NCBI GenBank assembly: GCA_030672345.1
Contig: DAOVGO010000149.1
Location: 1-14,758, forward strand
Reading direction: 5' to 3'
Length of the DNA stretch: 14,758 bases
Origin: Methanosarcinales archaeon
GTDB lineage: Archaea; Halobacteriota; Methanosarcinia; Methanosarcinales; Methanogasteraceae
Below, in pieces: positions 7,328-14,204 of the stretch. The notes under the pieces are model-generated. The model searched no databases, was not told the origin of the DNA, and saw only the letters and a list, made by a program, of their open reading frames with translations. Both the position numbers and the translations under genes were made by a program. Positions within the stretch are counted from its first letter, which is position 1; each line of letters opens with the position of its first letter.

Positions 7328-7887
7328 AACAATCCGAGGTCGCCAAGGGCGTTTACGATGATACTAACGACACGCCTGGAATCTTCCGGACTTTTACAGC
7401 CAGTGATGATCATCTTCCCGGATCCAAAGAGCAAAACAACCGATTTTGGGTCTTTAATTCGGTAAACGAGCCCTGGGAATTGTTCAGGTTCGTATTCGAT
7501 GTTTTCGAATCCGAGACCCATCGTAACAGCATCAAGATTGATTATGCATCCGAGATCGGCTGATGAAACGATGTTGTGCAGGACGAGTTCGGTCTGCCCC
7601 TCTGTATTGATCCCGATCTCTTCAAGCTTCTCAAAAATCTTCTTTGCACCGATTTCAACGTCCTTAATCTTTTTTGCACCTGTGCAAACGATTTTCCCGC
7701 TCCCGAAAACCAGAACCGCGAGTTTTGGATCGGCAAGCCGATAGATCGCACCGGGAAACCTTTTTTTATTGTAATCCACACCTTCGATCGTTTTCGCGAC
7801 ATATTCGAGATCAATTTTACTTGCTATTGATGTGGACGCAACCACGTTCTCGATCTTGATTGTTTTTATGACATCGTCAACAGACAT
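7324..7887 (-). CDS. tbp: TATA-box-binding protein (TBP)
   Basis: General transcription factor that binds the archaeal TATA box and recruits TFB and RNA polymerase. The 187-residue protein is the expected two-repeat saddle: repeat 1 (about 8-95: IENVVAS, FPGAIYRL, VLVFGSGKIVCTGAK) and repeat 2 (about 99-185: LHNIVSSADLG, FPGLVYRI, VLLFGSGKMIITGCK). The start is the ATG at 7887, giving MSVDDVIKTIKIENVVAS, the usual archaeal N-terminus; the frame stays open upstream but runs through the tRNA gene, so that extension is false. A TATA-like box lies at 7946-7955, with the tRNA-Val just beyond it. The stop overlaps the start of the TatD-like gene by four bases. The acidic C-terminal tail seen in some TBPs is absent; the protein ends NALGDLGLL. 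Confidence 0.97.
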   Translation of the reverse strand: MSVDDVIKTIKIENVVASTSIASKIDLEYVAKTIEGVDYNKKRFPGAIYRLADPKLAVLVFGSGKIVCTGAKKIKDVEIGAKKIFEKLEEIGINTEGQTELVLHNIVSSADLGCIINLDAVTMGLGFENIEYEPEQFPGLVYRIKDPKSVVLLFGSGKMIITGCKSPEDSRRVVSIIVNALGDLGLL

Positions 7888-7945
7888 GTAGCAACCTTCT
7901 GGTGTAGCAATCGTTTTCGCAATATTGATATTAATGGTATGAATT

Positions 7946-7955
7946 GATATATTAA
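7946..7955 (-). promoter_or_regulatory. TATA-like box before tbp
   Basis: On the minus strand TTAATATATC, centred about 63 bp upstream of the tbp ATG, giving a leader of roughly 35-40 nt. It lies between the 3' end of tRNA-Val and tbp, so tbp need not depend on tRNA read-through. The surrounding 80 bp is AT-rich, so the exact box is uncertain. Confidence 0.45.
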
Positions 7956-7989
7956 CCTTACTGAAAATTCCCCGCGCCTCCCCCGGTGA

Positions 7990-8063
7990 TGGGCTCGCTG
8001 CGATTCGAACGCAGGATCCCCGCCATGTCAAGGCGATGTCATAACCAGCTAGACCACGAGCCC
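7990..8063 (-). tRNA. tRNA-Val (anticodon GAC)
   Basis: The 74-nt cloverleaf folds fully: acceptor GGGCTCG/CGAGCCC with discriminator A, D arm GTC/GAC, anticodon stem TCGCC/GGCGG (one T-G pair) around loop TTGACAT, and T stem CTGCG/CGCAG around TTCGAAT. The anticodon GAC reads valine codons GUC and GUU. CCA is not encoded and must be added by the tRNA nucleotidyltransferase. There is no intron. It is transcribed toward tbp and away from thrS. Confidence 0.95.
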
Positions 8064-8093
8064 ATGATCTGATCCATCTGTTGAGTTGCAAAG

Positions 8094-8103
8094 ATATAAA
8101 TAT
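8094..8103 (-). promoter_or_regulatory. TATA box of tRNA-Val
   Basis: On the minus strand ATATTTATAT, centred about 36 bp upstream of the mature tRNA 5' end. This predicts a pre-tRNA leader of about 10 nt, typical spacing for an archaeal tRNA promoter. Confidence 0.65.
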
Positions 8104-8167
8104 GTATCTGAACCATTGCCTGCTAACCCTCGCCCGCTACTCTCAGCGACCCCTGCCAGAGAGCCAG

Positions 8168-8177
8168 ATTTATAAAC
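8168..8177 (+). promoter_or_regulatory. TATA box of thrS
   Basis: ATTTATAAAC, about 35 bp before the thrS ATG at 8207, preceded by a purine-containing stretch that could act as BRE. It predicts a leader of about 10 nt. It supports the 8207 start over the longer open frame from 8081, which would begin upstream of this promoter. Confidence 0.65.
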
Positions 8178-8206
8178 ATGGGGGACAATCTAACACAGGG
8201 CATAAC

Positions 8207-10078
8207 ATGCAATTATTATTAATCCATTCAGATTATATCGAATACGAGACAAAGAAGCGCACCCCTGTCGCAGAAGAGATCGAATCCTCGATGAAAAGCG
8301 GCTGCATGGAGGAGGCGTTGACCGCTTTTATCGCTGTAGAGTCTTATGATGAGGAAGATCCGGATGGCACCGTACAGAACGCAGCATCAGAGATCAGAAA
8401 GGCAGCAGATCAGGTGAAAACGAACCGCGTGATGCTCTATCCTTATGCACACCTCAGTTCGGAACTGTCAAAGCCGGCTGTCGCGGTCGATGTGCTGAAG
8501 AAACTCGAAGAGACGCTCTCTTTCGATTACGAAGTCAAAAGAGCCCCATTCGGCTGGTACAAGGCATTCAAGATCAGTTGCAAAGGGCATCCGCTATCCG
8601 AGCTCTCAAGAACGATACGAATCGGAAAAAAGGAAGAAAAAGAGGAAAAAGAGGTCGTATCAGAGGCTCTGAAATCAGAGGAGAGGGCGATTTCGTACTG
8701 GCACATACTCACGCCGGATGGGGAGCTTTTACCCGCTGAAACGTTCGATTTTTCAGAACATACCGATTTAAAGAAGTTTGTGGATTATGAAATCTCAAAG
8801 AGCCGGGCTGTGGATAGGATTCCGCCGCATGTCGAACTGATGAGGAGACTTGAGCTTGCGGACTACGAACCCGGCTCAGATTCCGGAAATATGCGGTTCT
8901 ATCCGAAAGGAACCCTGATGAAGAGACTTCTTGAGGATTATGTCATTGATACGGTCGCAAAGCACGGCGCGGTCGAGGTCGAGACCCCGGTCATGTATGA
9001 CATGAACCATCCGACACTTAAGAAGTACCTTGACCGGTTCCCGGCAAGGCAGTATTCGATAGAATCGGACAAGAGATCGTTCTTCCTGCGATTTGCAGCG
9101 TGTTTCGGGCAGTTTTTGATGAACCGTGACATGACCATCTCGCACCGGAATCTGCCCCTGAAGATGGTCGAGATGACCCGATACAGCTTCCGCAGGGAGC
9201 AGCATGGTGAACTGGTGGGCTTGAGACGCCTGCGCGCATTCACGATGCCTGATATGCACACGCTGTGCAGCGATATGGATCATGCGATCGCGGAATTCAA
9301 GGATCAATATGCGATGTGCATGGCAGTGCTTGCAGATATCGGGCTGGACAATGATTACGAGGTTGCCATCCGGTTTACGCGTGATTTCTACACAGAGAAT
9401 CAGGAGTTCATCACAGAACTGGTTAAGATAGTTGATAAGCCTGTATTAATCGAATTATGGGACTCTCGCTTCTTTTATTTCGTGATCAAGTTTGAATTTA
9501 ACTATATCGATGCGATGAACAAGGCAAGTGCGCTTTCAACGGTTCAGATCGATGTTGAGAATGCGGAGCGGTACGACATCGAGTATACCGACAAAAACGG
9601 AGATAAACTTCGCCCGACCATCCTCCACTGCTCTCCGAGCGGGGCAATCGAACGGTGCATCTACGCGCTGCTCGAAAAGGCACATCTGATATCGGAGGAG
9701 GGCGGCGTGCCAACGCTGCCAACATGGCTCTCTCCGACACAGGTCCGGCTGATACCGGTAGCAGACCGGCACATCGAGTACGCTGAAGGTGTCGCCCACA
9801 CGATGCGTGATGTCAGGGTCGATATCGACGACCGCGATGAGACCGTTGGAAAGCGAATCCGCGCTGCTGGCAGGGAATGGATTCCGTACGTTGTCGTGAT
9901 CGGTAATAAAGAGGTTGAGAGCGGAGCTCTGAGCGTGACCATCCGTGCAGAATCCGAAAAAGTGGAAGAGACTGCCCATCAACTGCGTGATAGGGTTGTC
10001 TCTGAGATTGCAGGGATGCCATACCGCCAGATCAATCTTCCGGTGATGCTGTCGCGGAGGGCTGTCTTCTTCGGCTGA
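8207..10078 (+). CDS. thrS: threonyl-tRNA synthetase, archaeal type with N-terminal editing domain
   Basis: Class II synthetase that charges tRNA-Thr; 623 residues, the normal archaeal length. The N-terminal domain (1-~140, starting MQLLLIHSDYIEYE) is the archaeal D-aminoacyl-tRNA-deacylase-like fold that removes mis-attached serine; likely editing residues are H82 (YAHLSS), Y118/K119 (GWYKAF) and E132 (HPLSEL). A Lys/Glu-rich linker (141-150) follows. In the catalytic core, motif 1 is near MRFYPKGTLMKRLLEDY, motif 2 is RYSFRREQHGELVGLRR with PDMHTLC, and motif 3 is CSPSGAIERCIYALLE. The probable zinc ligands are C299, H351 and H474. The anticodon-binding domain is at about 510-620 (TQVRLIPVADRHIEYA). 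ATG 8207 was chosen over upstream in-frame starts because of the family N-terminus and the TATA box just upstream. Nothing is missing. Confidence 0.97.
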   Translation: MQLLLIHSDYIEYETKKRTPVAEEIESSMKSGCMEEALTAFIAVESYDEEDPDGTVQNAASEIRKAADQVKTNRVMLYPYAHLSSELSKPAVAVDVLKKLEETLSFDYEVKRAPFGWYKAFKISCKGHPLSELSRTIRIGKKEEKEEKEVVSEALKSEERAISYWHILTPDGELLPAETFDFSEHTDLKKFVDYEISKSRAVDRIPPHVELMRRLELADYEPGSDSGNMRFYPKGTLMKRLLEDYVIDTVAKHGAVEVETPVMYDMNHPTLKKYLDRFPARQYSIESDKRSFFLRFAACFGQFLMNRDMTISHRNLPLKMVEMTRYSFRREQHGELVGLRRLRAFTMPDMHTLCSDMDHAIAEFKDQYAMCMAVLADIGLDNDYEVAIRFTRDFYTENQEFITELVKIVDKPVLIELWDSRFFYFVIKFEFNYIDAMNKASALSTVQIDVENAERYDIEYTDKNGDKLRPTILHCSPSGAIERCIYALLEKAHLISEEGGVPTLPTWLSPTQVRLIPVADRHIEYAEGVAHTMRDVRVDIDDRDETVGKRIRAAGREWIPYVVVIGNKEVESGALSVTIRAESEKVEETAHQLRDRVVSEIAGMPYRQINLPVMLSRRAVFFG

Positions 10079-10097
10079 TTGGTATAACATCAGTTTA

Positions 10098-10107
10098 CTA
10101 TTATATG
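10098..10107 (+). promoter_or_regulatory. TATA-like box before the membrane protein / Fe-S gene pair
   Basis: CTATTATATG, 20 bp after the thrS stop. The predicted transcription start near 10130 gives a leader of about 90 nt before the membrane-protein ATG. No terminator is visible between thrS and this point, so read-through from thrS is also possible. Confidence 0.45.
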
Positions 10108-10162
10108 GATTAGGTACGGGGCTGGTATCTCCCTGATCAAACTAAGCGCGGTGGACAATCTG

Positions 10163-10234
10163 ATGCACCGGATGCAGGAGGATGAAAGCCTCTTCTCGAA
10201 AATAGATGGTAAGGAGGTGGACAATGTTGGTTAA
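10163..10234 (+). CDS. possible 23-codon leader ORF overlapping the membrane-protein start
   Basis: From ATG 10163 a short frame (MHRMQEDESLFSKIDG and seven more residues) runs to a TAA that overlaps the start of the next gene by 11 bases. A GTG at 10151 could extend it by four codons. The Shine-Dalgarno and spacer of the next gene lie inside it. It has no clear Shine-Dalgarno of its own and I do not recognise it. It could be chance, or a leader whose translation affects access to the downstream start. Confidence 0.2.
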   Translation: MHRMQEDESLFSKIDGKEVDNVG

Positions 10235-10550
10235 ACGGCTCATTATAGCAACGATCCTGGGAATACTCTGCGGCATCTTCTGTATGTACGGAACGATCGC
10301 CAAGTTCCCGGAATTTGCGGCTGATACACTATTCCTGGCAGGAATCGTGTACAACAGGACGCTGATCGGGATTGTGATAGGGATCGCGGATAACATCGAT
10401 CTTCATCCGGCACTGCGCGGCGCAGTGATCGGCGTCGTGGTCAGCATGGCGATGGCGATCTTTGATGCCGCGTGGATACTTCTCGGATTCGGGCTGGTGT
10501 ACGGTGTTCTGATCGATGTCGTGACATCAAAGCTCGAAGATCGGATATAA
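10224..10550 (+). CDS. small integral membrane protein of unknown function
   Basis: A 108-residue, very hydrophobic protein that I do not recognise. Likely membrane segments are at about residues 5-25, 36-55, 64-83 and 84-101, with a charged C-terminus TSKLEDRI; conserved-looking polar spots are ADNIDLHP (55-62) and D81. The start is ATG 10224, preceded by AAGGAGGTGGACA, an almost perfect Shine-Dalgarno; an upstream in-frame start at 10206 would place that motif inside the gene. It is followed after 20 bp by the four-cysteine mini-protein, whose start has the same strong GGAGGTG signal, and both precede one terminator. The pair therefore looks like a unit. It might anchor or serve the small Fe-S protein, but nothing in the sequence proves that. 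Confidence 0.8.
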   Translation: MLVKRLIIATILGILCGIFCMYGTIAKFPEFAADTLFLAGIVYNRTLIGIVIGIADNIDLHPALRGAVIGVVVSMAMAIFDAAWILLGFGLVYGVLIDVVTSKLEDRI

Positions 10551-10570
10551 CCAGAAAAGGAGGTGAAATA

Positions 10571-10702
10571 ATGCCAACCTGTAGAGATTGTAAGTTCTAC
10601 AAGCCGATAGATGATACAGTGGGCGATTGTTTCGGCGTTGAGGTTTCAGGCGACCAAGACGCGAGCAAGTGTCCGGCGAATGCATATCAGCCAAAAGACT
10701 GA
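10571..10702 (+). CDS. four-Cys mini-protein, benzylsuccinate synthase / HPA decarboxylase small-subunit type
   Basis: A 43-residue protein with a Shine-Dalgarno GGAGGTGA at 10559-10566 directing ATG 10571. The pattern CRDCKFYKP (C4, C7), GDCFG (C20) and KCPANAYQPK (C34) is the CxxCxxF/Y.P...GxC...CP...F/Y.P signature of the small HiPIP-like [4Fe-4S] subunits of benzylsuccinate synthase and 4-hydroxyphenylacetate decarboxylase. In those enzymes the small subunit binds one cluster and regulates a glycyl-radical enzyme. No glycyl-radical enzyme or activase is present here, so only the fold and cluster binding are proposed. It is the second gene after a small membrane protein and is followed by a clear terminator. 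Conserved stand-alone versions in archaea would suggest a separate redox or structural role. Confidence 0.8.
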   Translation: MPTCRDCKFYKPIDDTVGDCFGVEVSGDQDASKCPANAYQPKD

Positions 10703-10716
10703 TGATTGCGTAATTT

Positions 10717-10740
10717 CGGGGGGGTGTTCCCCCGTTTTTA
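10717..10740 (+). terminator. hairpin-oligoT terminator
   Basis: CGGGGG (10717-10722), a 6-base loop, CCCCCG (10729-10734), then TTTTTATCTTTT. It follows the mini-protein stop by 15 bp and closes the transcription unit begun near 10130. Confidence 0.75.
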
Positions 10741-10777
10741 TCTTTTATTAGGCGCATAAACTACGAACCCATCAAAT

Positions 10778-10867
10778 CCGTAACCACACAAAGCAAGCAA
10801 AAATACGTAGATACGTGGTTCCGGTGCAGGTACACGCTATTCTCAGTGCGATAAACGAGAGAATCGC
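10778..10867. repeat. two successive inverted repeats between convergent genes
   Basis: CCGTAACCAC (10778-10787) pairs with GTGGTTCCGG (10815-10824) with one mismatch and a 27-base loop. GCTATTCTC (10836-10844) pairs with GAGAATCGC (10859-10867) with one mismatch and a 14-base loop. The second ends 13 bp past the DUF89 stop codon. No T-tract follows on the minus strand. They may help end transcription from either side or form part of a small RNA; I cannot tell which. Confidence 0.35.
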
Positions 10868-10879
10868 GGTCTTTCCGTT

Positions 10880-11728
10880 TCACAGCCGCCTATGTTTCAG
10901 CACCGCATCCCCGATCTCGACGCCCAGATCGGCTGCGATCACAGGACATTTCGCAAGCAGCATAAAGAAGATGTTGCCGCCCTCCTCGCTTAGCGATTCG
11001 TAGTTTCCCTGCCCCTTGCTGATGATCATGTCAGCCGATCGATACATCTCAATGAATTCGGGATCGCACCGATCCAGAATCGTGCCCGGTGTATCCGCGG
11101 TCGTGACGATCTCTGCAAGCGAGTCGATTCCACAGAAGATCGCGTCATCCACCGTCGCATCGTTGATGATCGGCTTCGTCTTGACCGCATACACGATATC
11201 AGCATGATCGCTGATCTCTTCGATGAGCACTCGATCAAAAACAACTTCGCCGGCATTGTCTGCGAGGTAAAGAATGTTCTTCGAGTTTTTGAGTGATTCC
11301 ACAAACTCAGGATAGTCATCGATTGCAAATTCCCTTGCCAATGTATCCTTTATCGTCTTTCTGATATTGACCTGGATATCCGCCCCGAAATCGATGATAT
11401 TTCCGGCGATCGCAAGTTTTACCGCAGTGAAGAGCCGATCTTCTGATTCATCCACGATATCCTTGAGACACGAATACATCCCCATCGCAACGCCGTTGTA
11501 TTTTGCTTTCAGATCCCTGTACGGATCATCGCAGCCGGTGATGTCGTGTACTATGGAGTACACGGTCTGCGCAATGGACGGGGGGCTCTTGTTAAGCGGC
11601 ACGTCCAGTAACTCTCTCATCACCGATTTCAGCACCCTTTCCTGGACTGCCGGGTCGTCAGTCACCATCCTTGCGGCGCTGAGCGACTGTCTCAGAAGGC
11701 AGGGGATGCATTCGAGTTTTGACTTCAC
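10880..11728 (-). CDS. DUF89 (ARMT1-like) metal-dependent phosphatase family protein
   Basis: A 282-residue member of the DUF89 damage-control phosphatase family, archaeal (AF1104-like) branch. The N-terminus has the CxxC pair C7/C10 (LECIPCLLRQ) typical of this branch. The catalytic core shows AGNIIDFG (108-115), LADNAGEVVFD (155-165, with D157, N158 and E161), VKTKPIINDATVDD (182-195) and the closing MIISKGQGNYESL with K238. Family members are metal-dependent phosphatases that clear damaged phospho-metabolites; related domains act on phosphopantetheine or sugar phosphates. The substrate here is unknown. It starts with GTG at 11728, which overlaps the DUF447 stop as GTGA, so it is the third gene of the cdhD operon. 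That link makes a role near CoA or one-carbon cofactor chemistry a reasonable guess, not a finding. Length is complete. Confidence 0.9.
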   Translation of the reverse strand: MKSKLECIPCLLRQSLSAARMVTDDPAVQERVLKSVMRELLDVPLNKSPPSIAQTVYSIVHDITGCDDPYRDLKAKYNGVAMGMYSCLKDIVDESEDRLFTAVKLAIAGNIIDFGADIQVNIRKTIKDTLAREFAIDDYPEFVESLKNSKNILYLADNAGEVVFDRVLIEEISDHADIVYAVKTKPIINDATVDDAIFCGIDSLAEIVTTADTPGTILDRCDPEFIEMYRSADMIISKGQGNYESLSEEGGNIFFMLLAKCPVIAADLGVEIGDAVLKHRRL

Positions 11729-12318
11729 GACAGTCCCCCCATGATCTTCTTAAGTTTTAAAATCGCCTCTTTCTCACGAGTGCCGCCGCATATCTGAACA
11801 ATCCGATCATAATGCCCGATCAGATCGAGATATCCCGGATCTCTCTTCAACTGATACCGCGTGGCATGTACAAGCGATTCGATGACCGCACTAAAACCAC
11901 GGTTCACGCACACAAGCGGTCTATCGCGGACCATCCCCCTGACCGGAGTCAATTCAAAGAGATTTCCTTTCGACTGTTCACATTCAAACAGCAGCCATGC
12001 ATTCGCGCGTTTCAGGACCGGGCAGTCCATGTTATCAGGATATTCGAACACATCCAAATCGAGATCTCCGAATGTGGACTCCACGTACATGACCGGGTCG
12101 TGGATGATGTTTGCGACGATCTCACCCGTTTCAATGACATTTTGCCGCGTGTGTGATCCTGAGAAGAGCCGCACGCAGATCTGATCGCTGATAGGGCTCC
12201 TGATGATGCCAATGGGTGCTGCATTTGGGATGCCTGATTCCGATCTCGTCGTTGCGATCACTTCAGAGATTCCGTCGAGGATTCCGAAGTCGCCTGGGTC
12301 TACGCTGGTCACGTTCAA
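11725..12318 (-). CDS. DUF447 family flavin-binding split-barrel-like protein
   Basis: A 197-residue protein recognised as DUF447 by its opening FGILDGISEVIATT, AAPIGIIRS and RLFSGSHTRQNVIETGEIVANI blocks and its helical end (ATRYQLKRD, then KEAILKLKKIMGG). Known structures in this family have a split-barrel flavin-reductase-like fold that can bind FMN; the reaction is not established. In other one-carbon organisms DUF447 genes can lie near tetrahydromethanopterin genes; I recall this as a trend and have not checked it. The start is TTG at 12318, overlapping the cdhD stop as TTGA, with GGAGATCAGG just upstream inside cdhD as Shine-Dalgarno. It sits between cdhD and DUF89 with 4-bp overlaps on both sides, so all three are likely coupled in translation. 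Confidence 0.85.
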   Translation of the reverse strand: MNVTSVDPGDFGILDGISEVIATTRSESGIPNAAPIGIIRSPISDQICVRLFSGSHTRQNVIETGEIVANIIHDPVMYVESTFGDLDLDVFEYPDNMDCPVLKRANAWLLFECEQSKGNLFELTPVRGMVRDRPLVCVNRGFSAVIESLVHATRYQLKRDPGYLDLIGHYDRIVQICGGTREKEAILKLKKIMGGLS

Positions 12319-13613
12319 TGGTTCCTGATCTCCATGCTGACCCAGTCCATGATATTTGCAACATCAGCGCCAGCGTCACCGTTGCCGCGCAGGTACCCGG
12401 TCACCGTCTTCAGCACCTGAACCGCGGTCGGGTGCATCATCATGAAGAGATCGACGCCTGCAAGGGCGAGCGCAAGTCCTGTTGAGATCTCCCAGATCGG
12501 TCCCCTGTACTCGCGGGGTCCCCAGTCAGAATCCTCCTTGATCGGCGAGGCGACCATCCACGACTCTCTTGCACCCCATGCGTTCGTGGTTCCTGATGAC
12601 ATCGGGAAGTTCAGTTCCGAATCCCCGATGAGTCCTGCGAGCCGGATGCGCTCGATATTTGAGTATGCATAATCAAGACCGTAGCCAAGCGCTGCGGTCG
12701 TCGGATCCATCACGATGTCGCTGCGCTCGATATTGCACTGTTTCATCAGCTTGCGGTTGAGTTCCTTCTGCGAATTGATCTCGAGCTGTGTCCACGAAAG
12801 GATAGCGTGCCCGTACCTCTTTGCGGCGCCTGCGATGCGCTGGTAGTCCATGTTCAGGTTCGCAGAAGCGATCAGGCACCGTTCGCCCTCGGCAACCTCG
12901 GCTGCCCTCTCAAGAACCTCGGGGTCCTTGTCAGGATTTCCCGAGCCCCCGATGATGATCGGGACATCGACTGCCTGCAGCACATCCTCGACCACCTTCG
13001 ACGCCTCTCGCGCGGGCGTGTCCTTGATTGAGGGGTCTGTGCTGATCAGGTGAACCGTGACCAGATCCGCCCCATAGGTCGAGACCGCTTTCTTCGCCCA
13101 CTCAGCAGGGCTCTCGAGCACGTCCTCATAGTTCACGCGCACAGCCCGCGCCATGGTGATGGGCATGTCAAAGACGTCGATGGAGACGTGGTTTTGGTGG
13201 GGCATCGGCGCGTCAAAGTAGTATGGCAGCGCGTTTTCACCACCGAGCGTCACCGTACTCTTCCGGGTGCCACCATCAGACGAGGTTGCACCAAGCGTCA
13301 CCTCTTCGATTGTGTGTTTCCATTCAGGGACTGCGTCCACCTCAAACGACGCTGGGATCAACTCCTGCGGAATTGCGGGCAGCGCGGGTGTTATGGGTGC
13401 TACCCCTTCGACCGGATAGCCCAATATGCCTGCGATGCCGCCAAGCCGCGTCGCAATCTGCGCAATCTCGTATCCAACCGCTTGCGCCAGTCCCTGATCG
13501 ACGCCGCCTGCGGCAAGTTCGATCTCGATCTCACCCTCGATCTCGACGTCCTGCAGTTCAAGTACATCCCCGAGCAGCTTGTTGAGTTCGGATAGCGTGA
13601 TAGTTTTTGACAT
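12315..13613 (-). CDS. cdhD: CO dehydrogenase/acetyl-CoA synthase complex, delta subunit (corrinoid Fe-S protein small subunit)
   Basis: A 432-residue subunit of the archaeal CODH/ACS complex. With CdhE it forms the corrinoid iron-sulfur protein that carries the methyl group between the tetrahydropterin methyl donor and the acetyl-CoA synthase site. The N-terminus (MSKTITLSELNKLLGDVL) and acidic EIEGEIEIEL stretch (25-32) are typical. A TIM barrel (~100-425) shows DLVTVHLIST, IIIGGSGNPDKDPEVLE, IVMDPTTAALGYGLDYAYS, MSSGTTNAWGARESW and GPIWEISTG. Length matches methanogen CdhD. ATG 13613 was chosen over upstream in-frame starts because it fits the family N-terminus, and a TATA box ~30 bp upstream predicts a leaderless transcript. 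The expected partner cdhE is not next to it; DUF447 and DUF89 follow instead, and degraded transposases lie upstream. The protein itself looks intact. Confidence 0.96.
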   Translation of the reverse strand: MSKTITLSELNKLLGDVLELQDVEIEGEIEIELAAGGVDQGLAQAVGYEIAQIATRLGGIAGILGYPVEGVAPITPALPAIPQELIPASFEVDAVPEWKHTIEEVTLGATSSDGGTRKSTVTLGGENALPYYFDAPMPHQNHVSIDVFDMPITMARAVRVNYEDVLESPAEWAKKAVSTYGADLVTVHLISTDPSIKDTPAREASKVVEDVLQAVDVPIIIGGSGNPDKDPEVLERAAEVAEGERCLIASANLNMDYQRIAGAAKRYGHAILSWTQLEINSQKELNRKLMKQCNIERSDIVMDPTTAALGYGLDYAYSNIERIRLAGLIGDSELNFPMSSGTTNAWGARESWMVASPIKEDSDWGPREYRGPIWEISTGLALALAGVDLFMMMHPTAVQVLKTVTGYLRGNGDAGADVANIMDWVSMEIRNH

Positions 13614-13637
13614 TATGGCTTTGAATGTGCCTACAGG

Positions 13638-13647
13638 TTTATTAATA
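13638..13647 (-). promoter_or_regulatory. TATA box of the cdhD operon
   Basis: On the minus strand TATTAATAAA, centred about 30 bp before the cdhD ATG at 13613. It predicts a transcription start within a few bases of the ATG, consistent with no Shine-Dalgarno there. It lies only about 35 bp downstream of the IS5-type remnant. Confidence 0.6.
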
Positions 13648-13679
13648 GACATGTTGCGAAACAGCCCCCTACACAAGAA

Positions 13680-14196
13680 TCATGCACTCCACCTTCCCGT
13701 ACAGCACCCGCAATTCAGCAGAACAACAGAAGGATAATTCCACAACCCACAGGATACCAACATAACTTTGTCATCAAACCCATCTTTTCTGTTGCGAAAC
13801 TTATCAGAAACTATCCCGAATCGCTTAACGCCTCAGGGTAGCGTGCTCCACGAGGACTCTGAAACCACTGACAATCCGATTCCACGCCTTCGCATCATCG
13901 GTTAATTCTTTCCCTTTCGGCTTCTTCTTCGGCATTATGACGAGTGTATCGGGATAATCCTTTTCAAATCCGGTAAATCCCAAATCCATCCACAAGGCTA
14001 TACCTCTTCTGAAATACTACAGACGGTGGCGGAAATTCCTCCTTAAACATCCGATAATCATGCCTTTTTCAATTCATAGTTGGGCTTACATAACAGAGTC
14101 CGTTTCTTCTTGTCGGAGTGGTTTTCTTTCTGTTTCTCGTTGTCTTTTGGTCTCTGGATCGGTCTCTCGTACATGCTCAATAACTTGTGGTAAACT
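13680..14196 (-). pseudogene. IS5-type DDE_Tnp_4 transposase remnant with several frameshifts
   Basis: Reading the minus strand in shifting frames gives successive pieces of one transposase: MYERPIQRPKDNEKQKE with DKKKRTLLCK (about 14165-14060), HDYRMFKEEFPP (about 14061-14026), LWMDLGFTGFEKDYPD, VIMPKKKPKGKELTDD and RVLVEHA (13996-13838), and GVKRFGIVSDKFRNRKDGFDDK with VMLVSCGLWNY (about 13832-13735). These are the C-terminal blocks of the IS5/HARBI-like DDE_Tnp_4 family; the D of WMDLGF and the E of VEHA match the second and third catalytic acidic residues. At least three frame changes (about 14060, 14000-14026 and 13833-13838) rule out a working enzyme. The N-terminal third is missing and the remnant stops near 14196, against the end of the IS66-type gene. 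No terminal inverted repeats or target-site duplication were identified. Confidence 0.8.
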
Positions 14197-14204
14197 CGCA
14201 CTAT

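Noticed and set aside
7324..8091. Longer version of tbp starting at 8091
   Set aside because: The extension runs through the tRNA-Val gene; the real N-terminus is at 7887.
8081..8206. N-terminal extension of ThrRS from 8081
   Set aside because: It starts upstream of the likely thrS TATA box and has no homology to the family N-terminus, which begins at 8207.
13050..13595. 181-codon plus-strand open frame opposite cdhD
   Set aside because: Antisense shadow of a strongly conserved gene, with odd composition and no domain.
13652..13801. 11-bp direct repeat TGTTGCGAAAC at 13652 and 13791, considered as an IS target duplication or terminal repeat
   Set aside because: The second copy lies inside transposase coding sequence (the FRN of DKFRNRK), so it is most likely chance; no matching inverted end was found.
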